64,000 nucleotides of DNA from Streptomyces antarcticus (GCF_026627255.1 NZ_JAPNLM010000009.1:186001-250000), one strand, 5' to 3'; positions 17,905 through 27,821 are shown, numbered from the stretch's first letter. Notes: a model not told the origin generated them from the sequence alone. Made by a program: numbers and translations.

Positions 17905-18641
17905 TGCCCGTGTCCTCAGCGAAGCTGGAACTCCTCCCCGCGGTCGACGTCCGCGACGGACAGGCCGTCCGCCTCGTGCACGGCGTCTCCGGCAGCGAGA
18001 CCTCCTACGGCTCCCCGCTGGAGGCGGCCCTCGCCTGGCAGGCCTCCGGCGCCGAATGGCTCCACCTGGTCGACCTCGACGCGGCCTTCGGCACCGGTGA
18101 CAACCGCGCCCTGGTCGCCGAGATCACCGGCGCGATGGACATCAAGGTCGAGCTGTCCGGCGGCATCCGCGACGACGCCTCGCTCGCCGCGGCCCTCGCC
18201 ACCGGCTGCACCCGCGTCAACCTCGGCACCGCCGCCCTGGAGACCCCCGAGTGGGCCGCCAAGGCCATCGCCGACCACGGCGACCGCATCGCCGTCGGCC
18301 TCGACGTCCGCGGCACCACCCTCAAGGGCCGCGGCTGGACCAGCGAGGGCGGCGACCTGTACGAGGCCCTGGCCCGCCTGGACTCCGAGGGCTGCGCCCG
18401 CTACGTCGTCACCGACATCGGCAAGGACGGCACGCTCACCGGCCCCAACCTGGAGCTGCTGAAGAACGTCTGCGCCGCCACGGACCGGCCCGTCGTGGCC
18501 TCCGGCGGCATCTCCTCCCTGGACGACCTGCGGGCGCTCTCCGAGCTGGTCCCGCTGGGCGTCGAGGGCGCGATCGTCGGCAAGGCCCTGTACGCCAAGG
18601 CCTTCACCCTGGAAGAAGCCCTGAAGGTGGTCTCCGCATGA
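17904..18641 (+). CDS. priA: Phosphoribosyl isomerase HisA/PriA
   Basis: A 245-residue (beta/alpha)8 barrel. In actinobacteria this enzyme is the bifunctional PriA, acting on both ProFAR (histidine) and PRA (tryptophan). Barrel motifs include LLPAVDVRDGQAVRLVHG, DLDAAFGTG, VELSGGIRDD, AVGLDVRGTTLKGRGW, YVVTDIGKDGTLTGPN and VVASGGISSLDDL. No trpF is present elsewhere in the window, which fits the dual role. Its stop overlaps the next start by ATGA. Confidence 0.95.
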   Translation: MPVSSAKLELLPAVDVRDGQAVRLVHGVSGSETSYGSPLEAALAWQASGAEWLHLVDLDAAFGTGDNRALVAEITGAMDIKVELSGGIRDDASLAAALATGCTRVNLGTAALETPEWAAKAIADHGDRIAVGLDVRGTTLKGRGWTSEGGDLYEALARLDSEGCARYVVTDIGKDGTLTGPNLELLKNVCAATDRPVVASGGISSLDDLRALSELVPLGVEGAIVGKALYAKAFTLEEALKVVSA

Positions 18642-19063
18642 GCTCCGACTCCGTACGCCGCATTTCCTCCGGCGGAGCCTACGAGGACGTCATCGGCTAC
18701 TCCCGCGCCGTCCAGCTCCCGAACGGCCTGGTCCTGGTCTCCGGGTGCACCGCGGCCGACGCCGGCGGCCCGTACGACCAGGCCATCGGCGCCTTCGGCG
18801 TCGCCTTCAAGGCCCTCGCCCAGGCCGGACTCGGCCCCGAGCACGTGGTCCGCACCCGCCTGTACCTCACCCACGCCCGGGACGTGGAGGAGGTCGGCCG
18901 CGCCCACAAGGAGCTGCTCGACGCCGTCCGGCCCGCCGCCTCCATGATCATCGTGTCCGGGTTCGTCGACCCGGGCATGGTCGTCGAGGTGGAGGTCGAG
19001 GCCTTCGGCCCGGTCCCGACCGGCGCCGACGCCGCGACCCGGCCCGGGGAGGCGTCCGCATGA
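18638..19063 (+). CDS. RidA-family protein within his operon
   Basis: A 141-residue RidA/YjgF-YER057c-UK114 protein. It shows AVQLPNGLVLVSGCTA, GAFGVAFKALAQAGLGPEHVVRTRLYLT, RPAASMIIVSGFVDPGMVVEVEVEAFG. RidA proteins hydrolyse reactive enamine/imine intermediates from PLP enzymes, and the Arg in the VxRTRxY region corresponds to the substrate-binding Arg. It is locked between hisA and hisF by ATGA overlaps on both sides, so it is made with the His enzymes. A role in clearing side products of HisC or other PLP enzymes is an inference. Confidence 0.9.
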   Translation: MSSDSVRRISSGGAYEDVIGYSRAVQLPNGLVLVSGCTAADAGGPYDQAIGAFGVAFKALAQAGLGPEHVVRTRLYLTHARDVEEVGRAHKELLDAVRPAASMIIVSGFVDPGMVVEVEVEAFGPVPTGADAATRPGEASA

Positions 19064-19815
19064 CGCTGGCCGTACGGGTGATCCCCTGCCTGGACGTGGA
19101 CAACGGCCGGGTCGTCAAGGGCGTCAACTTCCAGAACCTGCGCGACGCCGGCGACCCGGTGGAGATGGCCAAGCTGTACGACGCCGAGGGCGCCGACGAG
19201 CTGACCTTCCTCGACATCACCGCGTCCTCCGGCAACCGCGAGACCACCTACGACGTGGTGCGCCGCACCGCCGAGCAGGTCTTCATCCCGCTGACCGTGG
19301 GCGGCGGCGTCCGTACCGCGGACGACGTGGACAAGCTGCTGCGGGCCGGCGCGGACAAGGTCGGCGTGAACACCGCCGCCATCGCCCGCCCCGAGCTGAT
19401 CCAGGAGATCGCGGAGCGCTTCGGCCGGCAGGTCCTCGTCCTGTCCGTCGACGCCCGCCGCACCGCCTCCGGCTCCTTCGAGGTCACCACGCACGGCGGC
19501 CGCAAGGGCACCGGCATCGACGCCGTCGAGTGGGCCCACCGGGCCGCCGAGCTGGGCGCCGGGGAGATCCTGCTGAACTCGATGGACGCGGACGGAACCA
19601 AAGACGGCTACGACACCGAGATGATCGCGGCCGTACGCCGGCACGTCACCGTCCCGGTGATCGCCTCGGGCGGCGCGGGCAGCCTCGCGCACTTCCCGCC
19701 GGCGATCGCGGCGGGCGCGGACGCGGTGCTGGCCGCGTCGGTGTTCCACTTCGGCGACCTGCGGATCTCCGAGGTCAAGACGGCCCTGCGCGAAGCGGGC
19801 CACCCGGTCCGCTGA
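19060..19815 (+). CDS. hisF: Imidazole glycerol phosphate synthase, cyclase subunit
   Basis: A 251-residue (beta/alpha)8 barrel, normal length. Catalytic Asp residues are in VIPCLDVDNGRVVKG and NSMDADGTKDGYD. Phosphate loops are LTVGGGVRTADD and VIASGGAGSLAHF. It combines with HisH to form IGP and AICAR. Last gene of the operon, followed by a hairpin. Confidence 0.97.
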   Translation: MTLAVRVIPCLDVDNGRVVKGVNFQNLRDAGDPVEMAKLYDAEGADELTFLDITASSGNRETTYDVVRRTAEQVFIPLTVGGGVRTADDVDKLLRAGADKVGVNTAAIARPELIQEIAERFGRQVLVLSVDARRTASGSFEVTTHGGRKGTGIDAVEWAHRAAELGAGEILLNSMDADGTKDGYDTEMIAAVRRHVTVPVIASGGAGSLAHFPPAIAAGADAVLAASVFHFGDLRISEVKTALREAGHPVR

Positions 19816-19819
19816 CGCC

Positions 19820-19873
19820 CTCCGGGCCGCCCGGCCGACGCCCCCGCGGGGGAGCCGGCCGGGCGGCCCGGAG
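19820..19873 (+). terminator. Terminator after his operon
   Basis: An 18-bp GC-rich stem (about 19820-19837 with 19856-19873) encloses a nested ccccc-gc-ggggg palindrome, starting 5 bases after the hisF stop. No T-run. Confidence 0.75.
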
Positions 19874-19918
19874 CCGTCGCGGGGTGGCGAGGCCGGCAGA
19901 CCTCGGCCCGGCCGTCCC

Positions 19919-19948
19919 GGGTCCGCTAGCGCCGGGTCCGCTAGCGCC
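19919..19948. repeat. 15-bp tandem duplication
   Basis: gggtccgctagcgcc is present twice in a row, in the gap between two convergent genes. The rest of the 19874-19959 gap shows nothing else. Confidence 0.8.
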
Positions 19949-19959
19949 GGGCCCGGTCG

Positions 19960-20592
19960 TCACAGGCCCAGGTCCGCCACCGTCAGTTCCGCCACCGCCG
20001 TCTTGTCACCGTCCAGGGACACCGCGGCCGAGTTCTGGCGGCCGAAGCAGAACAGCGTCAGCTCGCCCGGCTCGCCCGTCACCGTCACCACCGGCGCACC
20101 CTTGCGCGCCACCGCCGTGCGGCCGTCGGGCCGCCGCAGGACCAGGCCCACCGGCGAGCGCCGCCCCGTCAGGCGGGCCAGCTTCTCCAGCCGGGACCAC
20201 AGGGAGTCCGAGAACACCGGGTCCAGCTCCCGCGGCGACCAGTCGGGCTGCGCCCGCCGGACATCCTCCGCGTGCACGTAGAACTCCACCGCGTTCGCCG
20301 CCTCGTCGATCTGCTTCAGCGCGTACACGGAGAACTTCGGCGGGCCGGTCCGGATCAGCCGCACGAGCTCCTCGTACGGCTTGGCCGTGTACTCGTCCAT
20401 CGTCTTGTCCAGCCGGGCCTTCAGCGCGTTCAGCAGCAGCCCGCCCGCCGCGTCCGGCCGCCTCTCGCGGACCACCACGTGCGCCGCGAGGTCCCGGCAC
20501 GTCCAGCCTTCGCACAGGGTCGGCGCCTCCGGGCCGGCCGCCTCCAACAGGTCCGCCAGCAAGAGGCGTTCGCGCTTCGCATGGGTAGACAT
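19960..20592 (-). CDS. TIGR03085 family metal-binding protein
   Basis: A 210-residue DinB/mycothiol-maleylpyruvate-isomerase-like four-helix protein. The start THAKRERLLLADLLEAAGPEAPTLCEGWTCRDLAAHVVVRERRPD and later NAVEFYVHAEDVRRAQP match TIGR03085, with histidines (HVVVRE, YVHAEDVRR) placed to bind a metal. Family members may be thiol-transferases, but no reaction is established for this one. The ATG at 20592 begins MSTHAKRERL. It is convergent with the his operon and divergent from hisI. Confidence 0.85.
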   Translation of the reverse strand: MSTHAKRERLLLADLLEAAGPEAPTLCEGWTCRDLAAHVVVRERRPDAAGGLLLNALKARLDKTMDEYTAKPYEELVRLIRTGPPKFSVYALKQIDEAANAVEFYVHAEDVRRAQPDWSPRELDPVFSDSLWSRLEKLARLTGRRSPVGLVLRRPDGRTAVARKGAPVVTVTGEPGELTLFCFGRQNSAAVSLDGDKTAVAELTVADLGL

Positions 20593-20684
20593 GCGGGCCA
20601 GCCTACGGCCGGAACCCGCCTTGTGCCCGCCCATCAGGCGGACAGTGATCCGTACCGGCGCCCGCCGCCCGGCACAATGGCCGC

Positions 20685-21062
20685 ATGGTTACGTCCCCCC
20701 GCCCCGGCAGCCTCGACCCCGCCATCGCCGCGCGCCTCAAGCGCTCCGCCGACGGCCTGGTACCGGCCATCGCCCAGCAGTACGACACTGGTGAGGTGCT
20801 CATGCTCGGCTGGATGGACGACGAGGCCCTGCACCGCACCCTGACCACCGGCCGCTGCACCTACTGGTCCCGCAGCCGTCAGGAGTACTGGGTCAAGGGG
20901 GATACTTCCGGCCACTTCCAGCACGTGAAATCCGTCGCCCTCGACTGCGACGCCGACACCGTGCTCGTCAAGGTCGACCAGGTCGGAGCCGCCTGCCACA
21001 CCGGCACCCGCACCTGCTTCGACGCCGACGTCCTTCCGATCGCCGCAGCCGAGAACAGGTAG
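20685..21062 (+). CDS. hisI: Phosphoribosyl-AMP cyclohydrolase
   Basis: A 125-residue single-domain HisI, with no HisE fusion. Zinc and Mg ligands are in LDCDADTVLVKVDQVGAACHTGTRTCF, and YWSRSRQEYWVKGDTSGHFQHV is the substrate motif. It sits apart from the main his operon and 12 bases upstream of trpE, so his and trp functions are probably cotranscribed here. Confidence 0.96.
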   Translation: MVTSPRPGSLDPAIAARLKRSADGLVPAIAQQYDTGEVLMLGWMDDEALHRTLTTGRCTYWSRSRQEYWVKGDTSGHFQHVKSVALDCDADTVLVKVDQVGAACHTGTRTCFDADVLPIAAAENR

Positions 21063-21074
21063 GTTCGCACCGCC

Positions 21075-22565
21075 ATGGATCTTGAGACGTTCCGCAAGCT
21101 CGCGGCCGACCGCCGCGTCATCCCCGTGAGCCGCAAGCTGCTGGCCGACGGGGACACCCCCGTCGGGCTCTACCGCAAGCTCGCCGCCGAACGCCCGGGG
21201 ACCTTCCTGCTGGAGTCCGCCGAGAACGGCCGCTCCTGGTCCCGCTACTCCTTCGTCGGCGTCCGCAGCGACGCGACCCTGACCGTCCGCGACGGCCAGG
21301 CGCACTGGATCGGCACCCCGCCCGTCGGCGTGCCCACCGACGGAGACCCGCTCGACGCCCTGCGCGCCACCGTCGAGGCCCTGCACACCCCCCGCGACCT
21401 CGCCGGCGGCACACCGCCCTTCACCGGCGGCATGGTCGGCTACCTCGGCTACGACATCGTGCGCCGCCTGGAGCGCATCGGCGAGCACACCCGGGACGAC
21501 CTGGAACTGCCCGAGCTGACGATGCTGCTCACCTCCGACCTGGCGGTCCTGGACCACTGGGACGGCACCGTCCAGCTCATCGCGAACGCCATCAACCACA
21601 ACGCCCTCGACTCGGGCGTGGACGAGGCGTACGCCGACGCCGTGGCCCGCCTCGACGCGATGGAAGCCGACCTCTCCCGCCCGGCCCCCTACACGCCCGC
21701 CCCGCTGCCCGCCTCCGAGCTGCCCGAGTACTCGGCGCTGTGGGGCGGCGAGAAGTACCAGGCCGCCGTCGAGGACATCAAGGAGCGCATCCGCTCCGGC
21801 GAGGCCTTCCAGGTGGTGCCCTCGCAGCGGTTCGAGACCCCCTGCCACGCCTCCGCGCTGGACGTCTACCGGGTGCTGCGGGCCACCAACCCGTCTCCGT
21901 ACATGTACCTCTTCCGCTTCGAGAACGGCTTCGACGTCGTCGGCTCCAGCCCCGAGGCCCTGGTCAAGGTCGAGGACGGCCGGGCCATGGTCCACCCCAT
22001 CGCCGGCACCCGCCACCGCGGGGCCACCCCGCAGGAGGACCACGACCTCGCCGAGGAGCTGATGGCCGACCCCAAGGAGCGCGCCGAGCACCTCATGCTC
22101 GTCGACCTCGGCCGCAACGACCTCGGCCGGGTCTGCGAGCCGGGATCCGTCGAGGTGGTCGACTTCATGTCCGTCGAGCGGTACTCGCACGTCATGCACA
22201 TCGTGTCCACGGTCACCGGCCGCGTCGCCGAGGGCAAGACCGCCTTCGACGTGCTCACCGCCTGCTTCCCCGCCGGAACCCTCTCGGGCGCGCCGAAGCC
22301 GCGGGCCATGCAGATCATCGAGGAGCTGGAGCCCTCCCGACGCGGCCTCTACGGCGGCTGCGTCGGCTACCTGGACTTCGCCGGGGACTCCGACACCGCC
22401 ATCGCCATCCGCACCGCGCTGCTGCGCGACGGGACGGCGTACGTCCAGGCGGGCGCCGGGGTCGTCGCCGACTCGGTGCCCGAGCTGGAGGACGCGGAGT
22501 GCCGCAACAAGGCGGCCGCCGTGCTCCGCGCGGTGGGAGCGGCGAACCGCCTCCACGGCTCCTGA
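21075..22565 (+). CDS. trpE: Anthranilate synthase component I
   Basis: A 496-residue chorismate-binding enzyme. N-terminal inhibitor-site region LLESAENGRSWSRYSFVG. Catalytic domain motifs are IRSGEAFQVVPSQRF, PSPYMYLF, GSSPEALV, HPIAGTRHRG, ERAEHLMLVDLGRNDLGRV and FPAGTLSGAPKPRAMQII. No glutaminase (trpG) is next to it, so ammonia must come from a subunit encoded elsewhere. The ATG follows 12 bases after hisI. Confidence 0.97.
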   Translation: MDLETFRKLAADRRVIPVSRKLLADGDTPVGLYRKLAAERPGTFLLESAENGRSWSRYSFVGVRSDATLTVRDGQAHWIGTPPVGVPTDGDPLDALRATVEALHTPRDLAGGTPPFTGGMVGYLGYDIVRRLERIGEHTRDDLELPELTMLLTSDLAVLDHWDGTVQLIANAINHNALDSGVDEAYADAVARLDAMEADLSRPAPYTPAPLPASELPEYSALWGGEKYQAAVEDIKERIRSGEAFQVVPSQRFETPCHASALDVYRVLRATNPSPYMYLFRFENGFDVVGSSPEALVKVEDGRAMVHPIAGTRHRGATPQEDHDLAEELMADPKERAEHLMLVDLGRNDLGRVCEPGSVEVVDFMSVERYSHVMHIVSTVTGRVAEGKTAFDVLTACFPAGTLSGAPKPRAMQIIEELEPSRRGLYGGCVGYLDFAGDSDTAIAIRTALLRDGTAYVQAGAGVVADSVPELEDAECRNKAAAVLRAVGAANRLHGS

Positions 22566-22588
22566 GGGCGTAGGGGATAGTGGGGTAC

Positions 22589-23269
22589 GTGAGTGCCGTA
22601 CCCCCGTCCCGAAACGATTCCGCCGCCGAGAGCGCCGACGGCCCCGAAGCCGGCGGCGCCCCCGCCGCCGACGCGTCCGCCGACAGCCGGGGCGGCCGCC
22701 GCAGCGTGGCCGTCGCCCTGCTGCTCGGCGCCCTCGGCGCCACCGTCGTCCTGCTGGCCTCCGGCCGGACCTGGGCGCGCGGCACCGCCGCGGTCGGCGT
22801 GGACGCGCTGCCGCTCGCGGCCGACGGGCGGGCCGTCACCGGCCTCCCCGCCGCCCTGGCCATCGTGGGCCTCGCGGCCCTGGTCGCCGTGTTCGCCGTG
22901 CGCGGCCGGAGCCGGCTCCTGGTGTCCGGCCTGCTGGCGCTCAGCGGCCTGGGCGCGGCCCTGGCGGCCGTCCTCGGCGCCGACGGCCGCCAGGCCCTGG
23001 ACGCGCAGGCGGCCCGTACGACCGCGGACACCGCCGCGCACGTGGCGGGCCTGACCCACACGGCGTGGCCGTACGTCACGGCCGCCGGGGCGGTCCTGAT
23101 CCTGGCCGCCGGCCTGCTGGCACTGCGCTTCGGCCGGAGCTGGCCCTCGATGGGGGGACGCTACGAGCGTGACGGCAGCCCCCGGACGCGCAAGGTCGCG
23201 GCGATTGACCCGGACCGGCCCGAGGATCTGTGGAAGGCTCTGGACCGCGGCGAGGACCCGACCCGCTGA
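22589..23269 (+). CDS. Trp-operon-associated membrane protein (TIGR02234 type)
   Basis: A 226-residue protein with four membrane helices: VAVALLLGALGATVVLLASG, ALAIVGLAALVAVFAV, LLVSGLLALSGLGAALAAVLG and WPYVTAAGAVLILAAGLLAL. The loop SGRTWARGTA after helix 1 and the tail RKVAAIDPDRPEDLWKALDRGEDPT fit the TIGR02234 family, which lies beside trpE in actinobacteria. Its role in tryptophan synthesis or transport is unproven. A GTG at 22580 is an alternative start. Confidence 0.85.
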   Translation: MSAVPPSRNDSAAESADGPEAGGAPAADASADSRGGRRSVAVALLLGALGATVVLLASGRTWARGTAAVGVDALPLAADGRAVTGLPAALAIVGLAALVAVFAVRGRSRLLVSGLLALSGLGAALAAVLGADGRQALDAQAARTTADTAAHVAGLTHTAWPYVTAAGAVLILAAGLLALRFGRSWPSMGGRYERDGSPRTRKVAAIDPDRPEDLWKALDRGEDPTR

Positions 23270-23348
23270 ACGATCCCCCCGGGCGGTGCGGGACAATGAC
23301 ACCGAGCGTTCGACACAGCACGTGCGACAGAGCAACGAGGAGCAACTC

Positions 23349-23600
23349 ATGGCGGGCACTAGCCACGGACACACCCCGGCCGCCTGGACCGGTGTAATGA
23401 TCGCCTTCATCGGTTTCTGCGTCTCCGGCGCCTTCATGGTGCTGGCGAACCCGCTCGGCTTCTGGGCCGGCCTCGTCATCGTCGTCCTCGGCGGTGTCGT
23501 GGGCATGGGGATGAAGGCCGCGGGCATGGGCGCGCCGAAGGCCACCCACCGTGACCTCGCCGAGGTCATCGCCGCGTCCAAGGTCCCGGCCAAGGTCTGA
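23349..23600 (+). CDS. HGxxPAAW motif membrane protein
   Basis: An 83-residue protein opening MAGTSHGHTPAAW, the HGxxPAAW signature of a small actinobacterial family. Two helices follow (TGVMIAFIGFCVSGAFMVLA and FWAGLVIVVLGGVVGMGM), then a short cytoplasmic tail. GAGGAGCAACTC lies just before the ATG. Function unknown. It stands between the trp-associated membrane protein and the DUF2752 gene. Confidence 0.85.
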   Translation: MAGTSHGHTPAAWTGVMIAFIGFCVSGAFMVLANPLGFWAGLVIVVLGGVVGMGMKAAGMGAPKATHRDLAEVIAASKVPAKV

Positions 23601-23616
23601 GGATCCGGCGCATCCG

Positions 23617-23645
23617 AAAGGCGTGGCCCGTCGGGCTGCGCCTTT
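23617..23645 (+). terminator. Intrinsic terminator with T-run
   Basis: aaaggcg pairs with cgccttt, enclosing gcccg/cgggc, and the stem ends in TTTTGT. This is one of the few hairpins here with a T-run. It begins 16 bases after the HGxxPAAW stop and ends only a few bases before the first possible start of the DUF2752 gene. Confidence 0.75.
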
Positions 23646-23670
23646 TGTCATGAGCGGAGAGAATCAGCGG

Positions 23671-24219
23671 GTGGACGCCTCTCGCACCCCCGAACCCGTG
23701 CCGCCGCCGGTGGCGCGCGTACCCCCCGTACCCCCCGTGCCTCCCGCGCCCCCGGCAGCACGGGGCCCGGGTCCCGCCGGACCGGGTCCGGCGCCCGCGC
23801 CGCCGCCCGCCGTACGCGCCTCCGCGGCCCGGCGGCTGGCCGCCCCGGCGCTCACCCTGGCCGCCGTCGTCGGCGCCTTCGCGTACGTGGGCGCCGTGGA
23901 CCCCAACGAGCCCGGCCACTACCCGGTCTGCCCGCTCTTCCGGCTGACCGGGGTGCTGTGCCCCGGCTGCGGCGGCCTGCGCAGTGCGCACGCGTTCGCC
24001 CACGGCGATCTGATCACGGCTTTCGGGGCAAATGCCCTCGCCGTCGCCGGCTACTTCGCGTTCGCGGGATTCACGGCCCTGTGGCTGTTTCGCGCCGTCC
24101 GTGGCGGGCCCGTCCCGACTCCGGTGCCGAAGCCGCTGCACTGGTGGGGTCTGGGCGCCGCGGCACTGGTCTTCGCCGTCGTCCGGAACTTTTCCTTCGG
24201 CTCCGCCCTGGCGCCCTGA
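23671..24219 (+). CDS. DUF2752 membrane protein
   Basis: A 182-residue protein with a long Pro/Ala-rich N-terminus, then about three helices. Between helices 1 and 2 is the family signature CPLFRLTGVLCPGCGGLRSAHAFAHGD, with four Cys residues that could hold a metal or act in redox. I set the start at GTG 23671, which has GGAGAG upstream. The in-frame ATG at 23650 lies right behind the terminator stem and lacks a ribosome site. Function unknown. Confidence 0.8.
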   Translation: MDASRTPEPVPPPVARVPPVPPVPPAPPAARGPGPAGPGPAPAPPPAVRASAARRLAAPALTLAAVVGAFAYVGAVDPNEPGHYPVCPLFRLTGVLCPGCGGLRSAHAFAHGDLITAFGANALAVAGYFAFAGFTALWLFRAVRGGPVPTPVPKPLHWWGLGAAALVFAVVRNFSFGSALAP

Positions 24220-24390
24220 GGCCCGTACGCAGGGCAAATGAAGCCCGCATTCCGAATGTCCAGTTACTGGGACGGCGTCATCCGGGTGCCGAGCCGAGGC
24301 GTCCTGCGGATACCATTTGAGTGTCGACCTTGCTGTGGAACGTGTCTGCAAGGCGGCCGACCGCCATCGACCCGGAAGGGGGCCGCTCGC

Positions 24391-25200
24391 GTGAGTGTGC
24401 TCGACGAGATCATCGAAGGGGTCCGCGAAGACCTTGCCGAACGGCAGTCCCGCGTCAGCCTCGACGAGCTCAAGGAGCGTGCCGCCAAGGCGCCCCAGGC
24501 CAAGGACGGCGTCGCCGCACTGCGCGGTGACAGCGTCAAGGTGATCTGCGAGGTCAAGCGGTCCAGCCCGTCCAAGGGCGCGCTGGCCGCGATCGCCGAT
24601 CCGGCAGGGCTCGCCGCCGACTACGAGGCGGGCGGTGCGGCGGTCATCTCCGTCCTCACCGAGCAGCGCCGCTTCGGTGGCTCCCTGGCCGACCTGGAGG
24701 CCGTCCGCGCCCGCGTGGACATCCCGATCCTGCGCAAGGACTTCATCGTCACGGCGTACCAGCTCTGGGAGGCCCGCGCCTACGGCGCCGACCTCGCGCT
24801 GCTGATCGTCGCGGCCCTGGAGCAGGAGGCCCTCGTCTCCCTCATCGAGCGGGCCGAGTCCATCGGCCTGACCCCGCTCGTCGAGGTCCACGACGAGGAG
24901 GAAGTGGAGCGCGCGGTCGCCGCCGGCGCCAAGATCATCGGCGTCAACGCCCGCAACCTCAAGGACCTCAAGATCGACCGCTCCGTCTTCGAGCGCGTCG
25001 TGCAGGAGATCCCGGCCCACATCGTCAAGATCGCCGAGTCCGGCATCCGCGGGCCGCACGACCTGATCGCCTACGCCAACGAGGGTGCCGACGCCGTCCT
25101 GGTCGGGGAGTCCCTGGTGACCGGCCGCGACCCGAAGTCAGCCGTGGCCGACCTCGTCGCCGCCGGCGCCCACCCCGCACTGCGCCACGGGCGGAGCTGA
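24391..25200 (+). CDS. trpC: Indole-3-glycerol phosphate synthase
   Basis: A 269-residue (beta/alpha)8 barrel of normal length. Catalytic motifs are VICEVKRSSPSKG, VLTEQRRFGGSL, ILRKDFIVTAYQLWEARAYGAD, TPLVEVHDEEE, IIGVNARNLKDL, IAESGIRGP and AVLVGESLV. The GTG start follows ggaaggggg. The 171 bases before it hold no leader peptide with Trp-codon runs, so classic attenuation is not apparent here. Confidence 0.96.
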   Translation: MSVLDEIIEGVREDLAERQSRVSLDELKERAAKAPQAKDGVAALRGDSVKVICEVKRSSPSKGALAAIADPAGLAADYEAGGAAVISVLTEQRRFGGSLADLEAVRARVDIPILRKDFIVTAYQLWEARAYGADLALLIVAALEQEALVSLIERAESIGLTPLVEVHDEEEVERAVAAGAKIIGVNARNLKDLKIDRSVFERVVQEIPAHIVKIAESGIRGPHDLIAYANEGADAVLVGESLVTGRDPKSAVADLVAAGAHPALRHGRS

Positions 25201-25208
25201 CCCGTCCC

Positions 25209-25421
25209 GTGACCCACGACCGCCCCTCCGTCCGCACCCGACCCGGCCTCCGCGGCCGGGCCGCAGTGCCGACGGCGCACGCGCCGCTGGCGCGCGGCTG
25301 CCGCCCCCGCGGCTGCCGTGCCCCGGCGCGGCGCGTGCACGGGCGGCGGGTCCGGTACGTGATCGGCTCCGAGCCCGGTCAGGTCAACGGCATGCGATGG
25401 CGGCGCACCAGCGCGCCGTAG
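25209..25421 (+). CDS. trpM: Small trp-cluster protein, TrpM-like
   Basis: A 70-residue Arg-rich, Cys-containing protein lying 8 bases after trpC. The conserved core is LARGCRPRGCRAPARRVHGRRVRYVIGSEPGQVNGMRWRR. It matches in place, size and composition the small gene between trpC and trpB in Streptomyces coelicolor (called trpX, later trpM), reported to influence tryptophan supply and development. The identification rests on context and my memory of that protein. A 192-bp gap to trpB follows, which may hold a promoter. Confidence 0.7.
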   Translation: MTHDRPSVRTRPGLRGRAAVPTAHAPLARGCRPRGCRAPARRVHGRRVRYVIGSEPGQVNGMRWRRTSAP

Positions 25422-25613
25422 ACGAGGAACGCCGCGCGGCGAGTGCCGCGCGGGTCCCGTACGGCCCTGTGCCCCCGAGCCGCCGGCTCCGGGCACGGGC
25501 CGCTCCGTACCGTACGCACGCCACGCCCCAGCGGGGTTTGAGCGTCACGGGCGGGCGGCGCAATACGGTGAAGAGCACCCCGCCGCATCTCGCACCCCGT
25601 AGGAGCACTGGAC

Positions 25614-26881
<1,268 letters not shown>

Positions 26882-26885
<4 letters not shown>

Positions 26886-27727
26886 ACGCCACCACCCCGG
26901 CCGGAACGGGAACGGGAACCGGCACCATCGACCTGCTGAGCGCGACCCTCGCCAAGGCGAAGGCCGAGGACCGGGCGGCCCTGGTCGCCTACCTCCCGGC
27001 GGGCTTCCCGACGGTCGACGGCGGCATCGAGGCCGTCAAGGCCGTCGTCGCGGGCGGCGCCGACATCGTCGAGATCGGACTCCCGCACAGCGACCCGGTC
27101 CTGGACGGCCCGGTCATCCAGACCGCCGACGACATCGCCCTGCGCGGCGGCGTGAAGATCGCCGACGTGATGCGGACCGTACGGGAGGCCCACGCGGCCA
27201 CCGGGGTCCCGGTCCTGGTGATGACCTACTGGAACCCCATCGACCGCTACGGCGTCGAGCGGTTCACCGCCGAGCTGGCCGCGGCGGGCGGCGCCGGCTG
27301 CATCCTGCCCGACCTGCCGGTCCAGGAGTCCGCCCTGTGGCGGGAGCACGCGGAGAAGCACGGTCTGGCGACCGTCTTCGTCGTGGCCCCCAGCAGCAAG
27401 GACGCGCGCCTGGCCACGATCACCGCGGCCGGTTCCGGCTTCGTCTACGCCGCGTCCCTCATGGGGGTCACCGGCACCCGCGAGTCGGTCGGCAACCAGG
27501 CCCAGGACCTGGTGACCCGCACCCGCGCCACCACCGACCTGCCGGTCTGCGTGGGGCTGGGCGTCTCCAACGCCGTCCAGGCCAAGCAGGTCGCCGTCTT
27601 CGCCGACGGCGTCATCGTCGGCTCGGCCTTCGTGAAGCTGCTGCTGGACGCGCCGGACCTGCCGGCCGGGCTGGCCGGGGTGCGCGCGCTTGCGGCCGAG
27701 CTTGCGGAAGGCGTACGCAGGAGCTGA
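26882..27727 (+). CDS. trpA: Tryptophan synthase alpha chain
   Basis: A 281-residue (beta/alpha)8 barrel that cleaves indole-3-glycerol phosphate. Key motifs are ALVAYLPAGFPTVDGG (catalytic Asp region), VEIGLPHSDPVLDGPVIQ, VLVMTYWNPI, ILPDLPVQESALW and VGLGVSNAVQAKQVA. An N-terminal stretch with repeated GT dipeptides (AGTGTGTGT) precedes the barrel. It is the last trp gene and is followed by a terminator. Confidence 0.96.
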
Positions 27728-27778
27728 TACGGAGCGGGTTCCGGACGGGTTCTGTAGCCCGATCGGGTGGAAGTGGGG

Positions 27779-27806
27779 GCAGGGAGGCACGCGAGTGCCT
27801 CCCTGC
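27779..27806 (+). terminator. Terminator after trpBA
   Basis: A perfect 12-bp stem (gcagggaggcac / gtgcctccctgc) with a GCGA tetraloop, followed by TTCGTTT. It lies 51 bases after trpA and only 15 bases before the next gene start, so the next gene needs its own promoter or readthrough. Confidence 0.8.
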
Positions 27807-27821
27807 TTCGTTTGGCCGAAC

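Noticed and set aside
24220..24390. Tryptophan attenuator leader before trpC
   Set aside because: Short frames here have at most single Trp codons, and no hairpin-U-run pair is apparent.
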